Shown: positions 45,569-57,860, counted from the first letter of the stretch. The stretch is 64,000 nt of DNA from Leptodontidium sp. MPI-SDFR-AT-0119 (GCA_020726505.1 JAHLEZ010000019.1:744001-808000); one strand, 5' to 3'. Program-made: numbers and translations. The notes: a model not told the origin generated them from the letters alone.

Positions 45569-45868
45569 TATTACGACCTACGATACGCCTCGCATTTTAA
45601 CCGACACGGGCTCATAGCATCGCTGGCTATGCGACGGCGCTAAGCCTAATAGGGAAGACTTAGTGGCGAGCCTGCGACATGTGGATAAATAGCCCCCGAC
45701 TACGCTAGGCCCCATTAGGAGGCTCCTTTATATATTTATACTCGAGCTCCCCCTTATAGAGAGCTCTCCTTTCCTCCTTATCTTTTCTTCTCGATTCTGA
45801 GCGTAGCCTTAAGTCCAAATACAAAGCTTGAGTCAACTCGCCGTATTAACCTTTGGCCAGCCGTAACA
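45569..45868 (+). repeat. Gypsy C 3' LTR
   Basis: 300 bp, differing from the 5' LTR mainly by transitions; ends CCGTAACA directly before GAACG. Confidence 0.88.
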
Positions 45869-45873
45869 GAACG

Positions 45874-48260
45874 GTCTCGGCGACTTATTATCTAACTCTT
45901 TACGTAATAGTTATTAGATTAAATATATTACGGCGTAACTTTCGTATTTAACGCTAGTTATTCCGTCGATTTAAACATTATAGGTATACTTTATAAGAGC
46001 TTCTAAGGCTAATTTACTAAGGTGACTAGTACGTAAGTATTATATTTCTACTATATCGCTACGGGGCCGTAAGAACCGGCGGGTTGACTAAAAAGTATAC
46101 TTCTTGAGAGGGTGTAGTCGTTTATTAATCGTCAAGTATATTATTATAATAAAAGATTTACGTGTCTTTATAAATGTATATAGTTGTAAAGAGCGCGAGT
46201 AGTTGTTAATAAGCTTATATTTAAACATTATAAGGTTCTACTTACGCTACAGGGTTCTCACTATATAGCTCTCTTTAATACTACTTACACGCAAAGTCGT
46301 ATTAGTACTATTATATTATACCCCCGACTATATAAGGAGGCTCTCTAAGATAATATTAACGTTAAACCCCTTTATAATAGCCACATTAGACAGTATTAAG
46401 TCCCTTGTGAATAGTCCGGCAAGTCTATATATAGCGTTCTCGAAGACACGTGTACCCCTATTAATAATAAGTAAGCTTAAAGTGCTTACGTTAACTAATT
46501 CTCCTATAGTACGTTTAAAGCTACTAAAGACTAGTTTATTAATACTATTAACTAAGTAAGTCGCGCCGCAGTTGTCGACAAGAGTATTATTTAACAGAGG
46601 GTAGCGTTAGAACTTCATAGTACTATATATACTAGCGTTAAGAGTGTCGTCCTAAATTATTTCGTTAAGAAGGTTTAAGTCAAGTATAATTATATTAATA
46701 CTCTTTATTCCTTCTTACGTAACTTTACCTTTGTCTTTGTTTTCTATAAGTGTAATAATATTAGCTGTTTTAACGTTAGTAGTAAGTTTAGAGGTGCTAA
46801 TACTATTAGCTCTAGTAATTTTAGTTACTATAACGTACTTCTAACCTTCTTTAATTATAGCGGCCTTGAGCTCCTTAAAGTCTATAGTCTCTAACTTCTT
46901 GTGAGTTGTAATTACCTCGTCAGCGTTTAGTATATACTTTATACCTTCCGTGGTCGTTTCATTAACTATGAAACGTAGTCTCTAGCACTTGAGCGGCTTA
47001 AAGAAGTACTTATTATTTATACCGTATAAGTATAAGTTACCTTAGCCGCGAGAGCGAGATCTATTAGAGCTTACGCCCGACGCACTATTATTTATTCCTC
47101 TAAGGGTTAAGTATTAACTACTACCCCCTCCTTGACACCTAAGCTTCCTAAATATAGTGTACTCTTAGTCTATACTTAGGAGCACTTATATATAGTCGTC
47201 AAGAGTAAAACTATACTCTTTTCTAAATTAGTTGTCGCGTATAATTGTGCTAAGGATAGGGTTTGCTTAATTAAGGTATATGTGAGCTCCCACAGCACGT
47301 AACCACTTCTTTAGAGCCACAGTACCCTTGACTTCAAGTATATCGTACGCTTTAGTATTCCTATAAGCCTTCAAGAAGTCTTTTATCTATTAATTGACGT
47401 TAACTTTTCCTTTATATACTTCCTTTAAAACCTTATCGTATTCCGTGACTACTATTATAAGGACCGACGATTCTAATAGTATTATATCGCGTTAAAGTGT
47501 ACTAACTAACGTTTATAAGCTCAAGTCGCTCTTGCCGGCTAGTTTCTTAATCGTAAAGTCTAAAAGCGAATCGTCTACTATTTTAGAGAGCTAATTATAT
47601 AGAGCTATATACTTATTATTTTGGCTTATTTATTTAGTAAGTGTATATTAATACTCCTTAACTTGTGTTACGTAAATCTACTACACCTCTATAATTGTCA
47701 GGTATAGAGGTGGACTAGCTTCTTTTAGACTTGTCCCTCTTATTAGGGCATCTGTTAATATAGCTAAAGTAAGTGTAGCTTACGTGTTATTAGACAACTT
47801 AGGCGTTAAAGACAGTTGTGAGTTTACTACTTTCTAAGCTGTAACATTAGCGTAATACTAGCTTAACTAAGTCTTTGTAACCTCTTACGTAGTACTTTCA
47901 AGCGTTAGAGCCTTAGGTCGGTAGTTTAAAATATAGCCTGTCATAGGAGTGTTAAGGTCTACTATATTTAGTACACCTATAAAGCTAGTATAAAATGTTA
48001 AGCGCAAGTGCTATGTCGCCTAATCCTTCCGCGCCTTCAAATTATAGTCCGTAAGTAGCCTTAGAAGTGACATTGTCGGTTTTAGGTATATATATAATGA
48101 TTTCGAAGAGGTTTTAGTGATTTAAGGGTTATTAACGGGCTTTTGAGTACTACTAGTACGTGTGTAAGGCAGCGGTGAAAAAGCCTTTATATGCCTCTAT
48201 AGAGCTACGTCGGCGCGTATATGCGACTGGGAAGCTTTAATAACTTACGGGGCTTATAAC
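45874..48260 (-). pseudogene. Copia A gag and 5' part of pol
   Basis: Colinear with 61270-63654 of copy B. A gag start matching MAPQRH of B is mutated. A PBS-like GGGGCTTATAAC abuts the 5' LTR at 48248-48260. Confidence 0.7.
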
Positions 48261-48456
48261 TGTCGTGCAAGAGTACGCCTAGAGGCTCTACAGAGGCGAA
48301 CTTGACGTATTATTAAAGTATACGCAGTACTGTAATTGATTGTTATATATCTACGTATAGTCTATTTAAGCTCCCTAAATATAGAGGTCGCGGGCGCTTT
48401 GGCCATGGTGCCTTTAATTGGGCTCGCTTAGCCGGCCTACCATAACCTGCACGACA
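48261..48456 (-). repeat. Copia A 5' LTR
   Basis: 196 bp; TGTCGTGCAAGAGTACGCC to CTGCACGACA, then the ACAGC duplication. Confidence 0.88.
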
Positions 48457-49169
48457 ACAGCGATAGTAAAGTTAACGGAGTCCTTAATTAATTAATTTAC
48501 CTTAACTTATTAAGCGGGAGTAAGGCCTTTTATATCGGCTAACTTTGGCAATACGTTAAAAAAACACTAGGGTTTGTCCTTTAAGTTTAAGTCGAATCCG
48601 TTAAAGCTCTCTAATTCCTTTAAAAAAGTCTCGATCAAAGGGATAAGGGTATTAGTAAAGCCTAATTATATAAGGGCGCTCCTTTTTCTAAAGCTTCGCT
48701 AACGAGGGGAAGAAACTAATAAAGGTAGTAAGGTAGGGTTAAGGGGTATTTAAGGTCATTAATTGATTTATTAATTAAATATACGTTCTAAAATAACGAC
48801 GCGCGTTAAGTTACGGTAAGGCAAGTTAATCGCGAAAAAATATTTAGCTTTCTTTAAGATAGTTTATTATAAAGGCAAAGAGGTGCCTATTTATTAAATA
48901 AGCTAAAGTATTAAGGCTCGTTATTAATTTATTATAAGGGCAGGTCGACAAGGCGTAAGACTAAGTGAGATATAACGCTTTATAATAAAAGGGTATTAAT
49001 TTTTTTTTTATATTACGACTAACTAAAAGTTAATACGGCGAATAAACTTAAGCTTTATATTTAGACTTAAGGCTACGCTTAGAATTAAGAAAAAAAGACA
49101 AGGAGGAAAAGAAAGCTCTTTATAAGGGAAAGCTCGAGTATATATATATAAAGGACCCTCTTAATAAGG
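48457..49169 (-). mobile_element. Gypsy copy E, gag leader and part of its 5' LTR
   Basis: The inverse of the 39560-40080 region of copy C (for example, 48690-48760 mirrors 39820-39890). The LTR part starts at 49011 and is cut at 49169 by element F with the TAAGG duplication. Confidence 0.8.
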
Positions 49170-49332
49170 TGTGGTGCAGAAGTGGAGCATAAAGTAGGTG
49201 CTCTCCCAAAGTGGTGATTAAGTCGTCTGAATTCTGTAAAAGGAGGCTCGTAGGGAGTAACTGACTATATACACGAATAAAGGCTGCTAACTTAGCGGTG
49301 CCATAGTGCCGCATGCCCGTGCCTATACGATA
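49170..49332 (-). repeat. element F 3' LTR
   Basis: 163 bp; flanked on the left by TAAGG. Confidence 0.82.
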
Positions 49333-50313
49333 TACCCCCCAGTTGCGAGCAACGTCCGAATACAGGAATATAAGAAGAAGAGAGAGAGCTAAGAAAGCTA
49401 GTATATAAAAAGAGAGCTAATAAGGCTTAACAAAGGAGTAGTTGCACGTTATATGTACCCCCTAAAGGCTAGCCAAAACGCTAAGGGGCCAAAAGAGTAT
49501 ATATAGGCCAAGAAGTAGGCCAAGAAGTGTTATTAATCTAAGAGAAAGCAACTACCCTTAGCATCAAAGTAGTAGTATAGACCTAAAAGGGAGCGACCAC
49601 TTCTAGCATCTCGTAGTAATATAGACCTAAGAGGGAGCGACTACTTCTAGCATCTCGTGCTTCGCGACCTAAGGGGGAGCGACTCCCCTTAGCGTCAATT
49701 CTAGTAATAGTAAGTAATCCACTACTTCTAGGGAAGCCTTTTGGGTTATTATATAGAGAACTATCGAAGAAGGTAGCTCCCTAAGAAGAAGTAACCTTAC
49801 CCTAGCAAGAAATACTCCCAGAGTACATTACAGCAGGGGTTGTACTCTTAGCGGCTAGCCAGCCTTTCTTTTGGAGCTTTTTAACGAGCTTAGTAAACTT
49901 AAGTAGTTTAAGGCGCTATTAAAGAGCTACCTTTTAAGTATCGGTGAGCTTTATTAAGGGGCGAGAGGGGCTCTTGCCTATAAAAGCTAGTTTTACCTTT
50001 GAGTATACTACGGGGGGCTAATTATGGAGTCGTTCGTTAACTTCCAAGTAGGGGCACGGTTGTGGAGTAGTCGGAGTCGTAGAGGGAGCATTTAGTCGAC
50101 CACCGAGGGTAGCGTACACTAAAGAGACCAAGGTTTTAGAGTCGATTATATAGTAAAAGTATACTTAAAGGATACGCGCATACTCTTCTAAAGACCGTGT
50201 TTACTCGCCTATTGTATTAGCCTCGTTAGCCTTCCTAAGTTACTCGGAGGCCTACTTAGGGGCTAACTTCACCTCTACTGCTTTTAAAAAGTCCTTCTTT
50301 AATTAAAACCCCT

Positions 50314-50975
50314 TTATCTTAAGGAGCTACTTTGCCTTTGCTCTTGAATAGGCCAAAAAACTAATTTGAGAGCTACTCTAAGGGAGTAATAGACCCTAAC
50401 CTTGCTACGGCGAGCACCTTTAAGTACTAGTTCCGTACGTGTTCTATTGTATCCTCCTTTGTTAGTGCGTACCTCAGCTGAAGAGCCCGTATAAGGTTTT
50501 GTAACGAGAGCTTGCCGCCGAGAATCAGTTGCTCTTAAAGTGGCTCTCGTATTGTAAGAGGGACTGTTTGGCGTACCCACGTTTATAAGGCCTAGTACCG
50601 TGAATTTGAGGTGCTCTAGTGAGAGTGTTAAATTTAGTATTCGTGCAATCGGTAAGTATGCTCCTCCTTAACATTTACGAATCGCGCAACTGTCTGTATT
50701 AGCCGGGGCCCCTTCTGCTCTGATACGTCCGCTGCCTAATCTTTTAAAACTTGTCTCCGCACCTTGTTTTCTACTTCAATTAGCTCATCGATTAATATAG
50801 GGAGCTTTAGCTCAACTGATGCCGTATGCGGAGCATTTAGTCCATCGGGGTCGACTTGGCTTTACGCGCCTGCGGTAATAGCTTGAGCTTTGAGCTCAGC
50901 TAGCCATAAAGGGAAGGAGTGTTTGTTAGTAGAGAGCTGAATTGATGTGGCGCTAGCGAAGGCGTCTAAGGCCAT
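50314..50975 (-). pseudogene. gag-like protein of element F
   Basis: ATG at 50975 reads MALDAFASATSIQLSTNKHS then FPLWLAELKAQAITAGA and a TAA (likely CAA). It continues SQVDPDGLNAPHTASVELK, with further coding character to about 50314 after frame changes. The opening is like Copia-type capsid N-termini. It may have been packaged with help from a complete Copia relative. Function broken by stops. Confidence 0.6.
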
Positions 50976-51185
50976 AATGAGAGCAGCCGAAGGTATATTA
51001 AGGTGCGTTGAGGAGAGGTAGGCTCAGTCGTATTGAGGCTTCAAAAGGTATTAGTGTTGTTGTGAGAGTCCTATCGAGTTTTTTTTAGGTAAGGAAAATC
51101 AACACACCGCTCTTCTTGAGGAGCCACCTCTTTAGAGGCTCACTTAGTTGAATCAACAGCTTGCGCGAAGCGCGGGGCTCATAAC

Positions 51186-51346
51186 TATAGTGCAGAAGTA
51201 GAGCATCAAGTAGGTGCTCTCCCAAAGTAGTGATCAAGTCGTCTAAATTCTGTAAAAGGAGGCTCGTAGGGAGTAACTGACTATATACGAATAGGGGCTG
51301 CTGACTCAGCGGTGCCATGGTGCCGCATGCCCGTGCCTATACGACA
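51186..51346 (-). repeat. element F 5' LTR
   Basis: 161 bp; the first bases TATAG are TGTAG-type with one transition. Followed by TAAGG. Confidence 0.82.
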
Positions 51347-51351
51347 TAAGG

Positions 51352-51494
51352 CCTAACGTAGTCGAGTACTAATCACGTTAACGTGTCGTAGGCTCGCCAC
51401 CTAGTCTTCCCTATTAGGCTTAGCGTAGTCGCATAGCTAGCGATGCTACGAGCCCGTGTCGGTTAGAATACGAGGCGCATCGTAGGTCGTAACA
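51352..51494 (-). mobile_element. Gypsy copy E, outer part of its 5' LTR
   Basis: Inverse of the first 143 bases of the Gypsy LTR; the right end GGTCGTAACA is the inverted TGTTACGACC terminus. Beyond it, at 51495, Gypsy D begins in mid-protease. E therefore inserted into D. Confidence 0.82.
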
Positions 51495-52914
51495 CTTACT
51501 TTAATAATCGATCGCCAGTGAATTAACTTCCCTTTTCTAATGATTGACTTAAGTAATACTAACATCCTAATTAATCGAAAGTTCCTCGAGTATTACGACT
51601 TAAAGTAGTCGTATATAAAGAATCGAAATCGGCTAAAATAATTATTAAATATACTTGTCTAGTTATACTTTAACTAATAAGTCTTTATTAATATTAATTG
51701 TTTTAATAAGCTAATCGTTAAGTCTCACTAGCTCGATATAAAATAAAGGGATGCCCTTATAAATATAAATAACTACCGCCGGAGGCAAGTTAAGATTATA
51801 ATACTTAACGATTCCCTTAAGTCAAAGGTCTTTATACGACTTATAGTTAGCGTCTCGCCGACCCGACCTTCGAGCTTCGCTAGAGAAGTTAAAAGGCGCC
51901 TACGAGTTATAAAAGATTAATTAAACCCTTTAATATCCCCTGATTTAAGATTACTACTTAAAGACGGGAAAGTTTATAAAGCCTCTTTAGTAAATCACTA
52001 GTTAAGGGCGCTTTTTACTAAGATCTTCCTTATATTAGTAATAATAATGTCTATTACGTACTTTTAACTAAGGAGAGTTAAAAAGAATAAAGTAAAAACC
52101 TTTATAATATTAATATATAAGATTAACTAAGAGTTAACTTATTATTAGTAAGAGGCCTTAAATTAATTAAGTATTAAGCCTGTATTAATAAATAAAAACC
52201 TAATCTTAAAGGAGGCCTTAAAGGCTAAGTACGCGTAAGATAATAAGTTAATAAGTAAGAAGCTCCCGGCAGAGTATTAAGAGTATACTTCCCTCTTCTC
52301 CTAGTGAGCCTCTAACGAGCTACTAGCGCATCGCTAAGGCGTAGACTATTAGATCAAGCTTATTAAGGAGAACGACTTATCCTTTAAACTTTTTTAACGT
52401 ATAACTAAAGAACAATTATTAAAGACTAAGTAATATATTATTAATAACTTATATAAAGGTTTTATTAAGCCCTTTAGGATATTATATACGGCCCTTATTC
52501 TCTTTATTAAGAAAGCCGACGGTAGTCTTTAGTTATACGTTAACTACTAAAAGCTAAATGCCTTATTAAAGAAGGACTTGTATTTAATCCCTCTAATCGA
52601 CGAGATAATAGTACGTATTTATAAGGTAAAGGTCTTTATAAAGTTTAATATTTAATAAGCTTTTTATTATATTTATATGTCCCTTAAAAGTGAAAATTAT
52701 ACGACCTTCTACACTTAGTATAATATGTATAAGTATAAGGTCCTTTCCTTTAGCCTTACGAATAGTCTAGTGATTTTCTAGCGTTTTATTAATAATATCT
52801 TTATAAAGTACTTCAACGACTTCTACGCGACTTATATAAATAATATCTTAATATATTCGTTTACCCTTAAGGAACACGAGGTCTATGTTAAGAAAGTAAT
52901 GGCAATATTATAAG

Positions 52915-53188
52915 TGTTAGTATCTAACCAAGGTTCGATACCTGATATTAGGGTGACAAAGAATACAACAAGTGAAGTTTAATTAAGTATATTCCGTGTG
53001 TCCCTTTCGTACAAAAGGGAAAGCTACCTTAAATACATCAAGTACCAAACCCCGTAGCTCGTATAAGTATTACTCGTACGAAACCAGGAGGCAAGGTCTG
53101 AAACCAAGCTTCATTAGGCCAGGAGAGACGACTATCTTTAGAAGCTGTCAGAGTAAGAGAATGCCCCTCAGCTAAGGCTATCCCAACA
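52915..53188. repeat. solo LTR, family 3 (274 bp)
   Basis: It starts TGTTAGTATCTAACC and ends ATCCCAACA. Flanked by ATAAG (52910-52914, 53189-53193). Gypsy C lacks this insertion at the corresponding place (near 42920), confirming the empty site. Composition is normal, unlike the RIP-mutated host element. Confidence 0.88.
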
Positions 53189-55028
53189 ATAAGTACACGG
53201 ACTTTAAGCTAATATTAAAAAGTCTAAGTTTAATATATAAAAGACTAAGTTCTTAGGATTTATTATTAAAGTTAACGACGTAAAAGTAAACTTAAAAAAG
53301 ATTAATATAATTAAGGATTAATAATATACTAATAATATATAAGGTATATAAAGTTACTTTAGCTTTTATAACTTTTATTATTAGTTTATTAAGGATTATA
53401 ATCGTATTACACGGCCCCTTACGATACTTACTAGAAAGGACGTTCCCTTCAAATTCGATAGTGCCTATAAGGACGCTTAAGAAATTCTCTAAGAAGCCCT
53501 TTAATTTACGCCGGTTCTTCGCTATTATGACCTTATTAAATAGACACGGCTAAAGACTAACTCTTTAATAAAGTCGTCGCTAGGATTTTATTCTAACTTT
53601 AAGAGGACGACACCTTTTACTTCGTAAGATACTTCTCTAAGACTATAATAGACTTTAAGCTTAATTACTTAATTTATAATAAAGAGATATTAGTGATTTT
53701 CTAGTTATTTAAATAATATCGCCTAAAGCTCTTAAGTACTTAAAAAAATATCTTAGTTTATATAAACTATTAAGCCCTAAAGTACTTTATAATTATTAAG
53801 GACCTTACGACTAAGTAAGCTTAATAAGCTAAGTTTTTTATAAACTTTTATTTTATGATTATATATTATATTAAAACGACTAATACGTTAACTAATACCT
53901 TATCTCGACGGGATTAAGACCTTATAATTATAAAAGTACGTAAGCGGGTTATTTATAATTAATAATTAATTCCAACTAATAAAATTAACTTGCGAGTCGC
54001 TAGCGACCTTTAATTCTCCGCCGTCGACCTTATAAACGCCTATATTAAAGTCGTAAAGACGATACCCTTAGCACCTATAGACGCTATAATCCCAGATCGC
54101 GATACTAAGACACGTAACGAGCCAAAGCCAAAGCCAGAGCTAAAGCTAAAGCCAAATACAAAAGTACTAATCGACCTAAAGACGCCTACCGCGGAGGAGC
54201 TAGACTTTAACTCTATAGTAGTATACGACATCGCAAAATACGACGTTATTAATCAAGTACTCTTGGCTAATAAGTTATCCCCCTCGCTAGAACCTTTTTA
54301 ATAAAAAGCTAAGGAGTAGTCGCTAGATTACGAGCTAGTAAATAATAAGTTACTTTTCTAAGGTTACTTAAAAGTGCCCTTAAAACCGTTAGAGCTTCGC
54401 ACGACGCTTATTCGCTATATGTATTCTTAACCTTTAATAATACACATAAGGATCAAAGAGATAAAGGCATTACTAAGTCACAAATATTATTAAAACGGCC
54501 TTACTATAAACATAGCTTAATACGTAATAAACTATAGTTACTCTTAATAAAAAGCTTATAAGGATAAGACCCCTAGCTTCTTATATCCCTTATTAATCCC
54601 TGCTCGGCTATATTAACACCTTACGATAGACTTCACGAAGTTATTATTAGATAAGTATAACTATAACTTCGCTATAATTATTATTAATCGCTTATTTAAG
54701 AAACTGGTCTCGATACTTTATAATAATATAATTACGGCTAAAGGTATAGTGATTCTCTTCCTCGTTTATTAAACTCGACACTTTAGTATACTAAACTCTA
54801 TTATCTCGGATTAAGGACTTTAGTTCGTCTCCTCCTTTTAAAAAGAGTACTATTATATCCTCGGGACTAAGGTAAAGTTAACGACGGCGTATAACTTAAA
54901 CGTTAACGACTAAATAAAAGTAATAAACTAATATATTAAATAATAACTTCGTTCCTTTTATTATTACTATTAAGACAATTAAAGTAACCTCTTATTAGTT
55001 ATAAACATTACTTAACTAACGTTATTAT

Positions 55029-55308
55029 TGTAGGAGGGACGAACCCCAATCCACACAACAAGAGGGTAGCATGTAGCGAGCCACCGGAGGAGATTCTAGG
55101 CTCTGTAAATAACAGATCAATCAAATCTAAAGATATCACATATCTGGAGAGTACGAATCGGCAAAGGAGGGGAGGGAAAAGGTTCTAATAAATAGAATAT
55201 ATCTGGTGTTACGTTCTTGACGTTCTGTAGTCAAGTGTTGGCTCCTTATATATGCGAAGGACCAGCCCAGTCATGTGACAAAAGAAATTAGCGGCTGTCC
55301 CCGCCACA
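55029..55308. repeat. solo LTR, family 1 (280 bp), second copy
   Basis: TGTAGGAGGGAC to CCCCGCCACA, nearly identical to 13253-13533 over the whole length. TTAT duplication at 55025-55028 and 55309-55312. It sits in the integrase region of Gypsy D; the empty site is visible in C near 44750. Confidence 0.9.
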
Positions 55309-56104
55309 TTATATAAGTCCTTAGGCCGCTTATCTCTTTTTTAATTACTTAATAGCGTTAAGCTAAGGACTTCTTAAGACTTAATTAACTTAGAACCCCT
55401 AGCTATAGTAATAAAGAAACTTAATCGCGAGGAGGCTTTATAAGTAGCCTTATAAATAAAGAAAATTATAAAAGTTACACAATCGTTCTTAAAGGATTAA
55501 TAAGAGAAAATAAAATAACTAGCGAACTATAAACGACGTGCCGTTAATTAAGACGTTAGCGACTTAGTATTAGTCGATACTTAGAACTAAAATGTCGACT
55601 AACTCTTAAGAAAGCTCTTTAATAAGTAATACGGCCTAATTAAGGTAATTGCTAAGGAAAGAGAGAGTTAAAGAGTTAAGCTATTAAAGGACTAGTTAAT
55701 TTACCCCCTTTTTCCACTTATACTCGCTTTATAAGTATATCGACAACCCCTTACTAAAATAAGCTAAAGTTACGCCGGCACTTATTTAGTTATTACTTAA
55801 GTAAAATAAGTAAGAAATTAAAGGCATCCTTAGCTTTAAAGTTATACGGAATAAGTTATTTTATTATATTAAGTGGCTAAGCGCCGACGAAGACTTAAAG
55901 TAATACTTATATTTAAACGCTATAATAGCTTTATATATAATTAAGAGGTTTTACTTAAAGCATCCTAATACTAAAGGACCGCTAAGAGCTCTCCTAAAGT
56001 AGCTAGAGGCTTATAACGTTAGTATTAACGATTATAACGACTTAGAAGACGACACAGTTATAGCTATAATTACGCGGACGTAGTTTTTTAGGAGGGGGGA
56101 GTAA

Positions 56105-56404
56105 TGTTACGACTTATAATGCGCCTTGTATTCTAATTGACACGGGCTCGTAGTATCGCTGGCTATGCGATGGCGCTAAGCCTAATAGGGAAGACTTAGT
56201 AGCGAGCATGCGACATGTGAATGAATGGGCCCTGACTACGCTAGGCCTTATTAGGAGGGTCCTTTATGTATTTATACTCGAGCTTCCCCTTACGGAGAGC
56301 TCTCCTTTTCTCCTTGTCTTTTCTTCTCGATTCTGAGCGTAGCCTTAGGTCCAAATACAAAGCCTGAGTCAACTCGCCGTATCAACCTTTGGCCAGCCGT
56401 AACA
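56105..56404 (+). repeat. Gypsy D 3' LTR
   Basis: 300 bp; TGTTACGACTTATAATG to GCCAGCCGTAACA. Followed by 19 unassigned bases before Copia B. Confidence 0.88.
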
Positions 56405-56423
56405 CTAAAGGCCGCTAACAAGG

Positions 56424-56626
56424 TGTCGTGCAAGAGCACGCCTAGAGGCTCCACAGAGGCGTATTTGATGTATTATTGAGGTATACGCAGTACTGTAATT
56501 GATGGTTATATTGGTCTACTCTACGTGGAGCTCTTTGAGCTCCCTACTAAATATCTGTCGGTCGCGCTTTGGCCAGGTCGCCTTTGATAGGGCTCGCTTA
56601 GCTGGCCTACCAGAGCCTGCACGACA
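56424..56626 (-). repeat. Copia B 3' LTR
   Basis: 203 bp with 8-bp inverted ends TGTCGTGC/GCACGACA. Confidence 0.9.
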
Positions 56627-56863
56627 CACCCCCTCGCCAAGGACAATAACAAGCTTGGCGAAGCAAACAAGTGCCAAATAAACATGACAGACAATAGAAA
56701 ATAAACATATAATATATAATTGACAATATAAAAGCGACAGACAATAAGGGAAAATGATAAGTAGTAGCCAAAGTAAACATGCCAAACAAGTAAGCGTAAG
56801 TATATAGGCAAGTGCCCCCCCCCCCCATCGTAACTTCCCCTTTCAAGCGTACTATACTTCAAA

Positions 56864-57624
56864 ATGGCTCGTGTTTCGTCTCGCCGCAAGGCTACTAAGG
56901 CCGCCCGCGCCGCCAACGCCGCCGCTACTCGCGCAGTAAAGAAAGTAAGTTTCCCTCATGTTTTTAGTTATTTTAAGAATAGTTTTGACAAGTTGTAATA
57001 GCCTCCCCGCCCCCGCACCCCCTCGCCCGCCCCTGCCCCCGCCCCAACTACCCCTCGCCGTCGCGCTGAGGCAAGTGCTAATAGAGAGGTCCCCTGCTTA
57101 ACATGCGTTAAAGCTGCCTTAAAGGGTAATCTCCCTGTCAATATCTGCCAAAGTGTAGTTAGCTCAGTGCGGTGCCTGCGGTGCCATAGTCAGAATTATA
57201 ATTGCGCTAGTCTTATTAGGCCTACTATTACAGTCGCCTTTGCGGCCTTTGTAGAGGAGAAGCGCGGTTCTAACCGCACTCGTATAAGTTTCACTTTGGC
57301 TCTTATGTCTTTAAAGCTAGCTAACTTCTAAATAGTAGTTAAGACGTCTCCGGGCTTCGGTCCGAGAAGCAATTACTGCCCCCGGTATATTCACTTTGCC
57401 TTTGTAAGTATGCCTCAAGTATACTAACAGGCTCAGCCCCCGCCGCTTCCCCCGCCCCCGCCCTCCGCCTAATCCTCCCACCTGTTTAGGTTAATACTAG
57501 TGCTAGTACTGTTAGTACTAGTGCTAGTACTACTGCTACTGCTAATAGTACTAGTAGTGTGGCCGCCCGCCGCCGCCGCATCAAGGAACTCCTTAGTGAG
57601 TTAGTGGACTTATTAGTAGTTTAG
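56864..57624 (+). pseudogene. antisense, intron-bearing Cys-rich ORF of Copia B
   Basis: It runs opposite to gag-pol, in the 1.2 kb between the pol stop and the 3' LTR. Exon 1 (56864-56944) encodes MARVSSRRKATKAARAANAA and more basic/Ala-rich residues. Intron 56945-57001 has GTAAGT..TTGTAATAG ends and a GAC-type branch site. Exon 2 opens Pro-rich, then carries the cysteine array CLTC..ICQSVV..RCLRCHSQNYNC, possibly zinc-binding. After at least one stop and one unexplained frame step near 57410-57440 (GTAAGTATG..CTAACAG may be a second intron), it ends RRRRIKELLSELVDLLVV. Function unknown; a nucleic-acid-binding accessory protein is one guess. Present in copy A too. Confidence 0.55.
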
Positions 57625-57860
57625 TTCGCGACTTAATAGCGGCTTAAGAACGTGCCCCTTTAGAGTTATAGTTTATTACCTTATAAGTAACTTAAAAACA
57701 GGCCCTTATATACTTACTTTGCGTTAGTTTAGTTATAGCTTCAGCTAAAATAAAATTCCTGCCCTCTAATAACTTAAAAAGAACGTGCTTAACGTGATTG
57801 TGTTACCTTAAAAAATATAAAGGAAAACAAAAGAGTGTGTTTTATAATAAGGTGCAAGCT

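Larger units (their letters stand above)
39258..45868 (+). mobile_element. Ty3/Gypsy element C, full length with both LTRs
   Basis: 300-bp LTRs at 39258-39557 and 45569-45868 run TGTTACGAC to GTAACA (RIP variants TATTACG, ATAATA). The target duplication GAACG (39253-39257, 45869-45873) interrupts the Copia A integrase. The same sequence is uninterrupted in Copia B near 61264 (AAAGAAAGGTCTCGG), an internal empty-site proof. Total length 6,611 bp. Confidence 0.93.
34447..48456 (-). mobile_element. Copia element A, split by Gypsy C
   Basis: LTRs of 196 bp at 34447-34642 and 48261-48456 start TGTCGTGC and end GCACGACA or its transition variants. Five-base duplications ACAGC flank the whole (34442-34446, 48457-48461). 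Its own length is about 7.4 kb once the nested Gypsy C and one GAACG copy are removed. Coding direction is minus, so the right LTR is the 5' LTR. RIP is heavy: the RT motif YVDD reads YVNN near 36825. Identity with copy B gives the domain order. Confidence 0.9.
49170..51346 (-). mobile_element. element F: gag-only non-autonomous LTR retrotransposon
   Basis: LTRs of about 162 bp lie at 49170-49332 and 51186-51346 (TGTGGTGCAGAAG to CCTATACGATA; TATAGTGCAGAAG to CCTATACGACA). The target duplication TAAGG (49165-49169, 51347-51351) sits inside the LTR of Gypsy E. A GAAGCGCGGGGCTCATAAC stretch next to the right LTR matches the 5' half of initiator tRNA-Met and marks it as the 5' LTR. The interior of 1.85 kb encodes a gag-like frame only; no RT, integrase or protease motif was seen. 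Confidence 0.85.
51495..56090 (+). pseudogene. Gypsy D pol remnant
   Basis: RT, RNase H, integrase and chromodomain regions follow C in order, with more transitions than C (many further TA-rich changes, RT box YINNILIYS near 52835). Interrupted at 52915 and 55029 by solo LTRs. Non-functional. Confidence 0.8.
51495..56404 (+). mobile_element. Ty3/Gypsy copy D, 5' part lost, RIP-mutated
   Basis: Colinear with C from about 41510 to the 3' LTR, on the + strand, with two solo LTR insertions. It begins abruptly where E inserted; the expected left part of D is not found left of E, because E itself is truncated at 31797. 3' LTR 56105-56404. Confidence 0.85.

Noticed and set aside
56521..56916. Minus-strand 131-codon frame with a hydrophobic middle
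   Set aside because: It crosses the Copia B LTR boundary and is not kept in copy A. It is opposite to exon 1 of the better-supported + strand gene.
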